A DNA stretch of 64,000 bases from contig JAGTWN010000004.1 in NCBI GenBank assembly GCA_018842655.1, positions 1,116,001-1,180,000 of the forward strand. The letters are read 5' to 3'. This DNA comes from Candidatus Pantoea haifensis (lineage in GTDB: Bacteria; Pseudomonadota; Gammaproteobacteria; Enterobacterales; Enterobacteriaceae). The notes under the pieces were generated by a model that worked only from the letters and a program-made list of their open reading frames with translations, ran no database searches and was not told the origin of the DNA. This document shows, in pieces, positions 39,085-48,549 of this stretch (the stretch's first letter is position 1; each line of letters begins with the position of its first letter). A program made the translations under genes and the position numbers.

Positions 39085-41364
39085 TCACGCTGCGCGCCCG
39101 TCAGAGAAAAGTACCCGCCAGGCGCGGCGTTCACGAAGCAACTGCTGATGCAGTTGTTGCAGATCTTCCCACGTCAGCGCATCAATTGCTGCGGGTTCCG
39201 GTTCAGGCAGGCCATTTTCGCGACGCAGCAGCGCCAGAGCCGGATCGCTGTTAACGGTGCGTAAATGCGATTTGAGCGAAGCCATATCCAGCGTCGGCAT
39301 CGCTTCAGTCAGCGCGCGCAAAAACATTTTGCAATGACGCAGTAAGGCCGTCACGCTCAACGCGGGTGATTGCAGTGCAAACAGAACCCCATCGCGATCG
39401 GCACAGCGGAGATAACGACTAGTGACCACATAGCCAATTTGCTGCTCCACCCGCAGCCGCTGAAAAAAGCGTGGCTCATAAACCAGCGCGAGTGCACGCA
39501 AGGCGGCAAGCTGCGGCGCATTTTTAAGGGGAATAAACAGCAGTAATGCCCTGTCGCGACTGGCGTGATCCACACGGGTTAAACCGCCGCGTGGCGCGGG
39601 AGGCGTAAAGCGTTGCGCAGGATTTACCGGCACGCTAAACAGCGAAAGATGACAGGCAACAAGCTGATGTTGTTTTTTACTGCCGCCACTCAACACGGCA
39701 CGCCAGCATGCGGGCTGAAAAACAGCGGTTAACTGACGTGGCAGCACCCTGAGTAACTGGCGGATAGCAATGGTGTCTGGCGCTTCCTCTGCAACTGATT
39801 CTGCCTGCTGTGAAAAAACGCGCAGGATCTGCGTCAGCGCCCAGTCAGCCGCCAGCCAGTCGTCTGGCAAGCGCAGCGTCAACTGCCAGACGCCCTGCAC
39901 TTCATGCCAGTCACCACGCCCGCCCAGATGGCGAACAGTCGCAAATAAGGGACGCAGCCGTTCGCCATAAGCCAGTGCAGTTTCAGCGCAAAGATTGGTG
40001 AAAAACTCAGGGCGCAGCGTCAGGGTGGCCGCCGCATCATCCGGTTTCACCTGCGGTAAGGTTATTGCCTGATCGGGTAAAACTGAAGGCGCAAAGGGCC
40101 TGTTCCGGGGATAAAAATGTAAGGATGCCGGTTCCACTCTCATCTCAGACGAAGTGGGCCAGGTTGCCAGCGACAGCTCAAATCCCTGAGTAAGCACAGT
40201 TTCGCCCTGCACCTCAGGTGAGCAAAACAGTCTGGCAAGCGGCGCATTAAGCACAGCGGTAATCAGCCTGGCAAACCACACCGGCTCCGCAGGCGCAAAG
40301 CCCAGTACGCGCTGCTGTAACTGTGCCAGCGGCGACAGCGTGGCAAACTGCTGCTGCGCCAGTTGCAGATAGTGTTGCTGCTGTGCGGAGGTGGTAAGTA
40401 ACAAAGCCTGCAACGTCTGGCGCACCAGTGCTGTTACCGCATCGGGAGCATCAGTGGTGAAAACGGCAGCCAGCAAACAGCTGTTATCCGCCTGATAAAG
40501 CCATTTCAGCGTCAGGTTGCTGGCTATGCCGCGCTGACGCAGCGTTGCCATCAGGCTACCCTCCGCTTCATCAAGCAAAAACTCACGCAATAAAGTGACG
40601 CTGTCACTTAGGTCAGCGGGCAGCAACCACGAAAGCCACAGCGTGCTGTCGCCCAGCGCGTGCATTTTCACCGCATGAGCGGCAGAGAAACGTAACGCTG
40701 GCGCGGATGAGTACATGTCGCCTTCAGGCAATGCACCTGCAAAATCACGGGCGATTTGCTCCAGCGCCTCCAGCGATTGCGGTCCCTGTAACCACAACTG
40801 CATATTCTTTGCGACAAAAAAGCGACGATGAAAATCCCGCAGTGCCGTTTGTAACGCGCCCGTGTTGTCACCGAATGCCGCTGCACTGCCAATGGTAAAT
40901 CGTTGAAAAAAGCCGGGTTCAGCGATCAGGCTGCACAGTGCCGCCTCGGCTCGCGCCGGTGCGTGACAACGTAACATCTGATACTCAGCGTCAATGACCG
41001 CCACTTCCTGTTTTATCGCAGAAAGCGTCAGCAGCGGCGCGCACAGCATGTCCTGTAAACGCGCAACACCGTCTGACAGTTGATCGCTGGCGGTCTCGAA
41101 AAACCAGGCGCTGCGCCGCGCCAGCGTCGTGGCATTCACACGTCCGCCGCTGGCCTGGATCCAGCGCATCAGGCGCCCTTCATCGGGCCAGCGTTCGCTG
41201 CCGGTAAATAACAGATGCTCTAACAAATGTGCCAGGCCAGGCCAGCGTTCAGGCTCATCATGACTCCCCGCAGCGACCTGCACCAGTGCTGCCGCCTCGG
41301 TGGCTTCTGGCTGATGGATCAGCGTGACCTTCAGGCCATTTGGCAGCAGCAGCGGGCGGATCAT
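39085..41364 (-). CDS. pqqF: PQQ biosynthesis metalloprotease PqqF
   Basis: A 759-residue M16 (insulinase-like) protease. The inverted zinc motif HLLEH lies near residue 48, in PGLAHLLEHLLFTGSERWP. PqqF trims the cross-linked PqqA peptide to release the Glu-Tyr precursor of PQQ. It is the last gene of the pqqABCDEF operon and starts on the last base of pqqE. The frame is intact. Confidence 0.93.
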   Translation of the reverse strand: MIRPLLLPNGLKVTLIHQPEATEAAALVQVAAGSHDEPERWPGLAHLLEHLLFTGSERWPDEGRLMRWIQASGGRVNATTLARRSAWFFETASDQLSDGVARLQDMLCAPLLTLSAIKQEVAVIDAEYQMLRCHAPARAEAALCSLIAEPGFFQRFTIGSAAAFGDNTGALQTALRDFHRRFFVAKNMQLWLQGPQSLEALEQIARDFAGALPEGDMYSSAPALRFSAAHAVKMHALGDSTLWLSWLLPADLSDSVTLLREFLLDEAEGSLMATLRQRGIASNLTLKWLYQADNSCLLAAVFTTDAPDAVTALVRQTLQALLLTTSAQQQHYLQLAQQQFATLSPLAQLQQRVLGFAPAEPVWFARLITAVLNAPLARLFCSPEVQGETVLTQGFELSLATWPTSSEMRVEPASLHFYPRNRPFAPSVLPDQAITLPQVKPDDAAATLTLRPEFFTNLCAETALAYGERLRPLFATVRHLGGRGDWHEVQGVWQLTLRLPDDWLAADWALTQILRVFSQQAESVAEEAPDTIAIRQLLRVLPRQLTAVFQPACWRAVLSGGSKKQHQLVACHLSLFSVPVNPAQRFTPPAPRGGLTRVDHASRDRALLLFIPLKNAPQLAALRALALVYEPRFFQRLRVEQQIGYVVTSRYLRCADRDGVLFALQSPALSVTALLRHCKMFLRALTEAMPTLDMASLKSHLRTVNSDPALALLRRENGLPEPEPAAIDALTWEDLQQLHQQLLRERRAWRVLFSDGRAA

Positions 41365-42505
41365 CAGATATTGCCTGACTTGTAAATCAACTGAGAGTTA
41401 CTGCGGTTGCGGAATTGCAGTTGACCAATTTTGATGTCGCTGCAATCTGCCTCACGGCGGGCTTCAAGAATTTTGCCGTGATGCGGTGACTTACTGCATA
41501 CCGGATCAGCGTTATCTGCATCGCCTGTCAGCATGAAGGCCTGGCAGCGACAGCCGCCAAAATCTTTCTCTTTTTCGTCGCAAGAGCGGCACGGCTCCGG
41601 CATCCAGTCATAACCGCGATAGCGATTGAAACCAAACGAGTGATACCAGATATCCTCCAGACTCTGCTCCAGCACGGACGGAAACTGCACCGGTAACTGC
41701 CGCGCACTGTGGCAAGGCAGCGCCGTGCCTTCTGGCGTCACGCTGAGGAAGATCGCCCCCAACCGCCCATGCAGCCTTTCGGACGCTCTTCATAATAGTC
41801 GGGCGTAACAAACAGCAGATTGGTCAGGTTACCCGTGGCGCTCATGCGCTCACGATATTGCTGAACGATACCTTCTGCTCGGGCAATCTGCTCGCGGGTG
41901 GGCAACAGTCCCTGGCGATTCAGCTGCGCCCAGCCGTAAAACTGACAGGTTGCCAGCTCAACGTCATCCGCTTCCAGTTCAATACAGAGGTCGATGATTT
42001 TATCGATCTGATCGATGTTGTGGCGATGCAGCACAAAGTTAAGCACCATCGGATAACCGTGCGCTTTTACCGCCTTTGCCATCTCCAGTTTTTGCTGAAA
42101 CGCTTTTTTGGATCCCGCCAGGGCCGCATTCAGCGTTTCATCACTGGCCTGGAAACTGATCTGGATATGGTCAAGCCCGGCATCGGCAAAAGCATCAAGC
42201 TTGTTTTGCGTCAGACCAATGCCTGAGGTGATCAGGTTGGTGTAGAAACCCAGATCGCGCGCGGCACGGATCAGCTCCGGCAGGTCTTTGCGCGTCAGCG
42301 GTTCGCCACCGGAAAAGCCCAGCTGCACGCTGCCCATAGCGCGCGCCTGACGAAAGACTTCAATCCACTGTTCGGTGGACAGCTCTTTTTCCTGCTGGGC
42401 AAAATCGAGCGGATTCGAGCAGTAAGGGCACTGGAGCGGGCAGCGATAGGTCAGCTCCGCCAGCAGCCACAGCGGCGGATTAACGCCAGATTTATGCTGG
42501 GTCAC
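41364..42505 (-). CDS. pqqE: PqqA peptide cyclase PqqE (radical SAM), frameshifted
   Basis: The radical SAM site is CPLQCPYC near residue 20, preceded by [12 protein letters not shown]. The C-terminal SPASM region has [19 protein letters not shown] for auxiliary clusters. PqqE forms the carbon-carbon bond between glutamate and tyrosine of PqqA, with PqqD as chaperone. Starting at GTG 42505 and adding one base at CCCCC 41756-41760 gives 380 residues, the normal length. The start overlaps the end of pqqD. Confidence 0.93.
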
Positions 42506-42770
42506 GGAACTGTATCCACTTCTGTTCACAGGCTGATTGCAGAAACTCTTTGACATCTGCGCCCACGCCACCCGCTTCCGGGAAACGTTGATCAAGCGTA
42601 GCGATAATCGCGGCTGTGTCTTGTTTGCCGTCGACCAGTTCCAGAATGGCGGCCGCGGTTTCATTCAGCGTTGCCATGCCTTCCGGATACAGCACTACAT
42701 GGCTCTCCTGCGCGGCTTCCCACTGCAGGCGATACCCGCGACGGAACGCGGGAATTGAGTTCTCATTCAT
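42492..42770 (-). CDS. pqqD: PqqA-binding chaperone PqqD
   Basis: A 92-residue RiPP recognition element protein ([34 protein letters not shown]). It binds the PqqA leader and presents it to PqqE. It lies 3 bp after pqqC and overlaps pqqE. Confidence 0.93.
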   Translation of the reverse strand: MNENSIPAFRRGYRLQWEAAQESHVVLYPEGMATLNETAAAILELVDGKQDTAAIIATLDQRFPEAGGVGADVKEFLQSACEQKWIQFRDPA

Positions 42771-42773
42771 GAT

Positions 42774-43529
42774 TTATACCAGTCGGGTGGTGTGCCACGC
42801 CGCCTTGTCGGTGACGGTGTGATAAGGCGGACGCTTCAGTTCATAAGCCATAGTCATAGCGTCGAGCATTGTCCACAAAATATCCAGTTTGAATTGCAGG
42901 ATCTCCAGCATCCGGTTCTGTTTTTCTGCGGTGGTGCAGAACGCCAGCGCCAGCGCCAGGCCATGTTCAACGTCGCGATTCGCCTGACTCAGGCGACTGC
43001 GGAAATAAAAATAGCCCTCTTCTTTGATCCACGGATAGTGCTGTGGCCAGCTGTCGAGACGAGACTGATGAATCTGGGGTGCAAACAGCTCGGTCAGCGA
43101 ACTGCATGCTGCTTCCTGCCAGTTGGCGCGGCGGGCAAAATTGACATAAGCATCCACCGCAAAACGCACGCCAGGCAGCACATGTTTTTCGGATAATAAA
43201 TCATCACGATTCAGACCTACAGCTTCGCCCAGACGGAGCCAGGCTTCGATACCGCCATCCTGCCCGTTGCTGCCGTCATGATCGAGAATGCGCTGTACCC
43301 ATTTACGACGTGTTGCCGGGTCCGGGCAGTTCGCCATGATCGCGGCATCTTTCAGCGGAATACTGGTCTGATAGTAAAAACGATTCGCTACCCAGCCCTG
43401 AATCTGTTCAGGTGTTGCCTGCCCGTTATGCATCGCAATGTGATAAGGGTGATGAATGTGGTAGTAAGCGCCTTTGTCGCGTAACGCCTGTTCAAACGCC
43501 TGTGGCGACAGCGTTTCCGTTATCTGCAT
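42774..43529 (-). CDS. pqqC: pyrroloquinoline-quinone synthase PqqC
   Basis: A 251-residue cofactor-free oxidase of the heme-oxygenase-like fold. [29 protein letters not shown] and ILDHDG match active-site regions of PqqC. It performs the final ring closure and eight-electron oxidation to PQQ. Frame intact; 3 bp gaps to both neighbours. Confidence 0.95.
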   Translation of the reverse strand: MQITETLSPQAFEQALRDKGAYYHIHHPYHIAMHNGQATPEQIQGWVANRFYYQTSIPLKDAAIMANCPDPATRRKWVQRILDHDGSNGQDGGIEAWLRLGEAVGLNRDDLLSEKHVLPGVRFAVDAYVNFARRANWQEAACSSLTELFAPQIHQSRLDSWPQHYPWIKEEGYFYFRSRLSQANRDVEHGLALALAFCTTAEKQNRMLEILQFKLDILWTMLDAMTMAYELKRPPYHTVTDKAAWHTTRLV

Positions 43530-43532
43530 GAT

Positions 43533-44448
43533 TTAGCCCTGAAGGTGGATCGCCATCCCATCCCAGCTCACCTCTATGCCTTGTTGCGTCAGAAACTGAC
43601 GCTGCGGTGATTGCTCATTGAGGATCGGATTGGTGTTGTTAATGTGAATAAGAATTTTGCGCTTTGCCGGTAGTGACGCCAGCAGCGCCATTAAGCCCTG
43701 CTCTTCCGCCAGCGCCAGATGACCCATGGCTTTACCGGTATTTTTACCCACACCGGCAGTGAGTAATTCATCATCCTGCCAGACGGTGCCGTCAATCAGT
43801 AAGCAATCGGCCCGCTTCAGCCAGGGCAAAATAACGTCATCAGGCTCGCCCAGCCCCGGCGCATAAAGCAGGGTCTGGCCGTTGGCGCGGTTTTCAATGA
43901 ACAGCGCCACATTATGGCCCGGCAGAGGACGGTCGCGGTAAGGCGAATATGGCGGTGCGTTACTCAGAATGGGGATCGCGGTGAACTGCAGATCAGAACA
44001 GACATCCACGCTAAACGGGGTCAACGGCGCGATGGGCCGGTGCTGTAATCCGCCGTTCCAGTGCTTTAGCATGGTGAAGACCGGAAAACCGCTGGTGAGA
44101 TCGTCATGCACTTCCGGCGTACACCACACCTGATGCGGACATCCCTCACGCAGGCTGAGCAAGCCGGTGGTGTGATCGATCTGGCTGTCGGTAAGAATAA
44201 TGCCGCCAATGCCGGTGCCGCGCAGCACACCTTTTTGGTTAATTCGGGGGTATGCAGGATCTGCTGGCTGATGTCCGGCGAGGCGTTACACAACACCCAC
44301 TCTTCGCCATTGTCGCTGAGAATAATTGATGACTGGGTGCGTGGGCTGGCCTGGATAGTGCCGTTACGCACGCCATGGCAATTAGCACAGTTGCAGTTCC
44401 ACTGAGGAAAACCCCACCCGCAGCCGATCCGAGGACTTTAATAAACAT
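43533..44448 (-). CDS. pqqB: PQQ biosynthesis hydroxylase PqqB, two frameshifts
   Basis: An MBL-fold protein: after repair it begins [19 protein letters not shown] with a zinc-binding cysteine pair nearby (NCNCANC), and has SQIDHTTG in place of the classic metal motif, as in known PqqB. PqqB hydroxylates the tyrosine part of the Glu-Tyr intermediate. Single bases are missing in CCCC 44412-44415 and near 44230; repaired length is 305 residues. Confidence 0.92.
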
Positions 44449-44502
44449 GAAAGAAAACCAGATGTTGAAACAAAATGCCCGCACGAGCGGCGGGCAGAAA
44501 GA

Positions 44503-44574
44503 TTAGCGGTTGGAGATGTACAGCGTCACTTCCAGACCTAAACGTAAATCAACAAAAGTTGGCTTTTTCCACAT
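44503..44574 (-). CDS. pqqA: PQQ precursor peptide PqqA
   Basis: A 23-residue peptide, MWKKPTFVDLRLGLEVTLY followed by ISNR. Glu15 and Tyr19 (E-V-T-L-Y) are the residues joined to make PQQ. A GAGGAAG site lies a few bases before the ATG. It leads the pqq operon. Confidence 0.96.
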   Translation of the reverse strand: MWKKPTFVDLRLGLEVTLYISNR

Positions 44575-44622
44575 AATTTTCTTCCTCTTCAAATGGTTAA
44601 AACAAAATTGCTGTCAGAAACA

Positions 44623-44628
44623 ATTATA
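44623..44628 (-). promoter_or_regulatory. -10 element of the pqqA promoter
   Basis: A perfect TATAAT on the minus strand lies about 50 bp before pqqA. The -35 region at standard spacing is poor, which would suit an activated promoter. Inferred from position and motif only. Confidence 0.45.
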
Positions 44629-44722
44629 ACCGGATTTGAAACGCGATGCCGATCACAATTTTAGCCGACAGATGGTGCGCCAATGGCGCGGCGAGATCAA
44701 CCCGCAAGACGTAAGGAAATTG

Positions 44723-45755
44723 TTATTGCTGCCAGGTCTGTTGTAAAACCCGCTGCCAGTTTCCCCACGCCAGTTTTTCTGACAATGCCTGATCATAGCC
44801 TGCATCGCGCAAAGCAGCGAATAACCGGGGTAATCCGCTGACATCGCCTAACGCATCGGGGTTGAAATACCGTCAAAGTCAGAACCCAGCGCCACATGTT
44901 CAGGCCCCATTGTCCTGAGCAAATGATCACAATGCTTAACAATTTCTGCCAAAGGTGTATCGCTGTCGCGTTTTCCATCGGCGCGCAGGAAAGCATTGCC
45001 AAAATTAATGCCGACGACGCCACCGCTGGCACGTATTGCTTCCAGCTGTGCATCGGTGAGATTTCGCGGCTGAGCACAAAGCGCATGGGCGTTGGAATGC
45101 GTCGCCACCAGCGGTGCGCAGGAGAGTCGCGCTGTATCCCAAAACGCTTTCTCATTCATATGCGAGACGTCAATCATCATATGTAACGCGTTGGCCTGCT
45201 GAATAAACGCCTTACCTTCTGCAGTCAGCCCATCGCCGGTATCGGGTGAGGCGGGAAAGCGGCCATTCACGCCATAGCCAAAGCGGTTCGGCAAATTCCA
45301 GAATGGCCCGATGCTGCGTACCCCGGCCTGGTAAAACTCAGTGAGCAGTTCACCTTCGCCATCCAGCGCATCCGCGCCTTCAATGTGAGCCACCAGCGCC
45401 AGCACGCCGCTGGCGCGGCACTCCGCGATCTCTGCCGCGCTGCGGCAGAGTTTTGCCCGCCCGTGCGAACAAGCGGCAATCTGCTGCAAAATATCAAGCT
45501 GCTGCCACATAATTTCCAGCGGCTGATAAGGCTGTTCAGCATGGTGCGGTGCCATTTGCGTGATATAGGCCAGAGGCGGAACAAAGATAGCGAACAGGCC
45601 CCCGGCAAAACCACCCTGCTGCATACGCGGGAAATCCAGATGGCCGCGCTCGATGCCATTAAAAACGCCGCCGCTGGGGCGTCGCGGTGATGTAACCAAA
45701 GATTGAGCAACAGGTCATTATGACCGTCAAAAGTCAGCATAGCGGTGTGAGACAT
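44723..45755 (-). CDS. membrane dipeptidase (M19, renal dipeptidase family), two frameshifts
   Basis: A zinc dipeptidase: DGHNDLLL near the N terminus carries the HxD zinc ligands; IDVSHMNEKAFWD, THSNAHA and LGSDFDG are further active-site blocks. Bases are missing near 45666 and at GGGG 44858-44861; repaired length is 344 residues. It lies 148 bp upstream of pqqA on the same strand. A role in trimming or recycling PqqA-derived peptides is possible but unproven. Confidence 0.85.
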
Positions 45756-45818
45756 GATAAAACATCGCGCCATGCTACGCGGGCGCTGCCGTTTTGCCAA
45801 ACCGCAGCGCACAAAGGG

Positions 45819-46751
45819 TTAGTTCTGCTGCGCAACGATCAGGCCATGATAAAAAGTCGGCTTTACCTCTAACGCTTTTTGGATCAATCCCACCTTGTGA
45901 TAAAAATCGGCTGTCTGCTGCTGCTGCTGAACCGTGGCGTCATCTGTCGCCTGCCAGTGCGACTGACGCCGTGAAAAGGCTTTTTCTGCCGCCGCTGCCG
46001 GGAAACCAATAATTTTTGCCAGCGTCTGTGAATAGGTCTTAACGTGATGATTTGCCCAGCGATCGGCTGCCGCAAGACGATTAACATAATCTTGTAATGC
46101 TGCGCGCTTTTCTTTATCGGCCAGTGCCGCATCGGTTGCCGCCAGAAAGCTGTTGCCGGTCACCAGTCCCGTGCCATTCACCAGAATGCGCCCGCTCTGA
46201 GTCACTTCTGCCAGCGCGGTGTAAGGGTCCCATGTCGCCCAGGCATCAACGGAATGGCTGTCGAGCGCAAGGCGCGCGTCAGAGGGCGTCAGAAAACGCC
46301 ACTTCACCGCTTTATCGCTTACTCCCGCCTGCTCCAGCGCCCGGAGGGCGAGAAAATGGCCGATTGAACCACGCCCGGTGGCAATGCTTTTGCCCTTCAG
46401 CTCAGCGGCATTTTTAATGGGCGAATCGGGTCGCACCAGCAGCGCCGTTCCAAACGGCACAGATTTGCTGACGGCAACGGCTTTTACCTGGGAGCCGGCT
46501 GCCAGCGAAAACAGCAGCGGCGCATCACCGATGATCCCGGCATCAACCGCCCCCGCATTTAACGCTTCAGCCAGCGGCGCGGCAGCCGGAAATTCGGCCC
46601 ATTCGAGGGTATACCCGAGATTTTGTAACTGGTTCGCCGCTTCCATTTCGGCACGCATATTTCCTTTTTGATCGGCAATGCGCAGCGTAACAGCCTGGGC
46701 TGACGTCATTCCGGCCAGCAGTAAACTGACAGCAATCAACTGTTTTTTCAT
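45819..46751 (-). CDS. ABC transporter substrate-binding protein, SsuA/NMT1-like
   Basis: A 310-residue type II periplasmic binding protein with signal peptide MKKQLIAVSLLLAGMTSAQA. GAVDAGIIGDAPLLFSLAAGS, SIATGRGSIGHFLALRAL and DAWATWDPYTALAE are typical of aliphatic sulfonate, taurine and nitrate binding proteins. No ATPase or permease gene is adjacent, so it either works with a distant transporter or is a remnant. It precedes the dipeptidase by 63 bp. Confidence 0.85.
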   Translation of the reverse strand: MKKQLIAVSLLLAGMTSAQAVTLRIADQKGNMRAEMEAANQLQNLGYTLEWAEFPAAAPLAEALNAGAVDAGIIGDAPLLFSLAAGSQVKAVAVSKSVPFGTALLVRPDSPIKNAAELKGKSIATGRGSIGHFLALRALEQAGVSDKAVKWRFLTPSDARLALDSHSVDAWATWDPYTALAEVTQSGRILVNGTGLVTGNSFLAATDAALADKEKRAALQDYVNRLAAADRWANHHVKTYSQTLAKIIGFPAAAAEKAFSRRQSHWQATDDATVQQQQQTADFYHKVGLIQKALEVKPTFYHGLIVAQQN

Positions 46752-46993
46752 TTTTGGTTCCCTTCGCGCAAAAGAGCTTTAGCCTAAACCGCGGCGAAAA
46801 AATCAGCGATGCCGATTCCTCATGAGGTTTGCCGTTTCCGGTATAAGCCATAGTCACTTTTGCGCGTCAGGTTGCCAGTTTTGCGGGCGGAGCCACTTCA
46901 GCCTTCAGGCCAGACCAGGGGCAGCTGAAAAGAAGAATCGGCTGTTTGACTCTTCCACAGAAAAATACCGCTCCTCGCCCTGCCGGCCATCAT

Positions 46994-47855
46994 TTATGCG
47001 TTGAGGTATTTATAAATAACCGCCAAATCCTGCTCGCCATACCCTTCGTCAACCGCCTGCTGCCAGACCTTCGCAATATTTTCCAGGGCAGGCAGTTTGT
47101 TGTCACCCGCAGCCTCCAGCGCCAGGCGTGCATCTTTTAAAGCCCAGACCAGATGCATCTGCGGGGTAAAATCATCACTGGCAATCATGCCCAGCTTCAT
47201 TTTGGCATAGGGAGCCGCCAGCGGGCCGCCTTCCAGCACTTTCCACAGGTCATCCGTGGAAAAACCAAACTGCTCTGCAAGGCGGGTACTTTCCGCCAGG
47301 CTCTGCATCAGGCCGATCAGCCAGCTGTTGATGACCAGCTTCATGCGTGAACCGGCACCCGCATCACCCAGCCATTGCGTGCCTTTACCGATGGCCGCAA
47401 AAACCGTTTCCGCAGCCTGCGCACGCGATTGATCACCACTTGCCATCACCAGAATCTGCGCATTTTCAGCGGGCGCTTTGGTGCCGGAAACCGGGGCATC
47501 AATGAAAATCACGTCGCGACGCGCCTCGGCAAAAAGGCGATGAGCGCATCGGTTTCTCTACGCCGATGGTGCCCATCTGACACACAATGGCGCCCTGCTT
47601 CAGCGAGGCCTGCGTCTTATGCAGCACCTGTTCAGTGGTCGGGCCATCAGAGAGCATCGCAATCACCACATCCGCCTGTTTCACCGCCTCTTCGGGGGAA
47701 TCCGTCAGGTGCAGACCCGCTTCAAGCAGATCGTCGCCGCGTGCGCGGGTACGGTTCCAGCCATGGACGGTAAAGCCTTTTTTCAGCAGGTTAGCAGCGA
47801 ATGCGTGGCCCATCGCGCCCAATCCTAATACTGCAACTTCAGGTTTCTGACTCAT
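46994..47855 (-). CDS. beta-hydroxyacid dehydrogenase (HIBADH/GarR family), two frameshifts
   Basis: The Rossmann motif VLGLGAMGHAFAANLLKKG starts near residue 9; DAPVSGTK with its catalytic region and GSRMKLVINSWL (catalytic lysine) follow. Members oxidise 3-hydroxyisobutyrate or tartronate semialdehyde, or reduce imines. Single bases are missing at AAAAA 47531-47535 and near 47551; repaired length is 287 residues. Substrate not assignable. Confidence 0.82.
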
Positions 47856-48138
47856 GCTGGCTCCCTCTTAAGGTTAACGTTAAAGCATCCGCCCGATGCG
47901 GATGGTTAAAATCGAAACGGACAAATATCCCGCTTCTTTTTTGGCGCAGTGCCCGGAAAAGCAAAACAAACAGCCTGGCGACATTCATATAAAAAATCCA
48001 GCGTAAATACGTAACAATACTGGCGGGTTACTGTGTTTCCGCGCTGCATAAAAACAGCGTGTTTTTGAGGCGTTCAAACACCGCAGCAACGTTGCGCTAC
48101 AATTTCTTTTAACACTCCCCGATTGAAAAGAGGAAAAA

Positions 48139-48420
48139 ATGCGCATTCAGCATCTGCTGCTTTCAAGTGATGGTGAAAACCAAATTATCGAAACGGAAGC
48201 GATCGAAAGCGAACTGGTTATTCCCGCACCGTTATCAACGGCTACAGGCAGTGAGGCCGACAGCAGCGCGGGTCGGCGCGTTGCTGTGAAAAAGCATTAT
48301 TGCAAAGGCCGGTATTATGCGGTGGCCCTTGAAAGACATGCCGCCAGCAATGAAATCGATGACATCATCGATTTTATGCAGCCGGCGCCGCTTGATGACC
48401 AGGCGTTAAAAAATCACTAA
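48139..48420 (+). CDS. small protein, unknown
   Basis: A 93-residue protein with a strong ribosome site (AGAGGAAAAA). It is acidic at both ends with a basic middle (GRRVAVKKHYCKGRYYAV) and has no signal peptide or membrane segment. No family is recognised. A GC-rich stem followed by six T comes directly after the stop, supporting an independently transcribed gene. Confidence 0.6.
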   Translation: MRIQHLLLSSDGENQIIETEAIESELVIPAPLSTATGSEADSSAGRRVAVKKHYCKGRYYAVALERHAASNEIDDIIDFMQPAPLDDQALKNH

Positions 48421-48442
48421 CCTCGCCCCGGCGGGTTTTTTC
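48420..48442 (+). terminator. terminator after the small protein gene
   Basis: A GC-rich inverted stretch (CTCGCC-CC-GGCGGG) followed by TTTTTT immediately after the stop codon; one base is bulged or mispaired. Confidence 0.6.
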
Positions 48443-48549
48443 GCCAGCATGAATAAACTGAAAAAGACGGCATAAAAACAACAAAACGCGTACGCTACGC
48501 GCACATTGTTCCGGTTGGTTCATTTCCTCTCTGATTCAGGCACTTAAGA

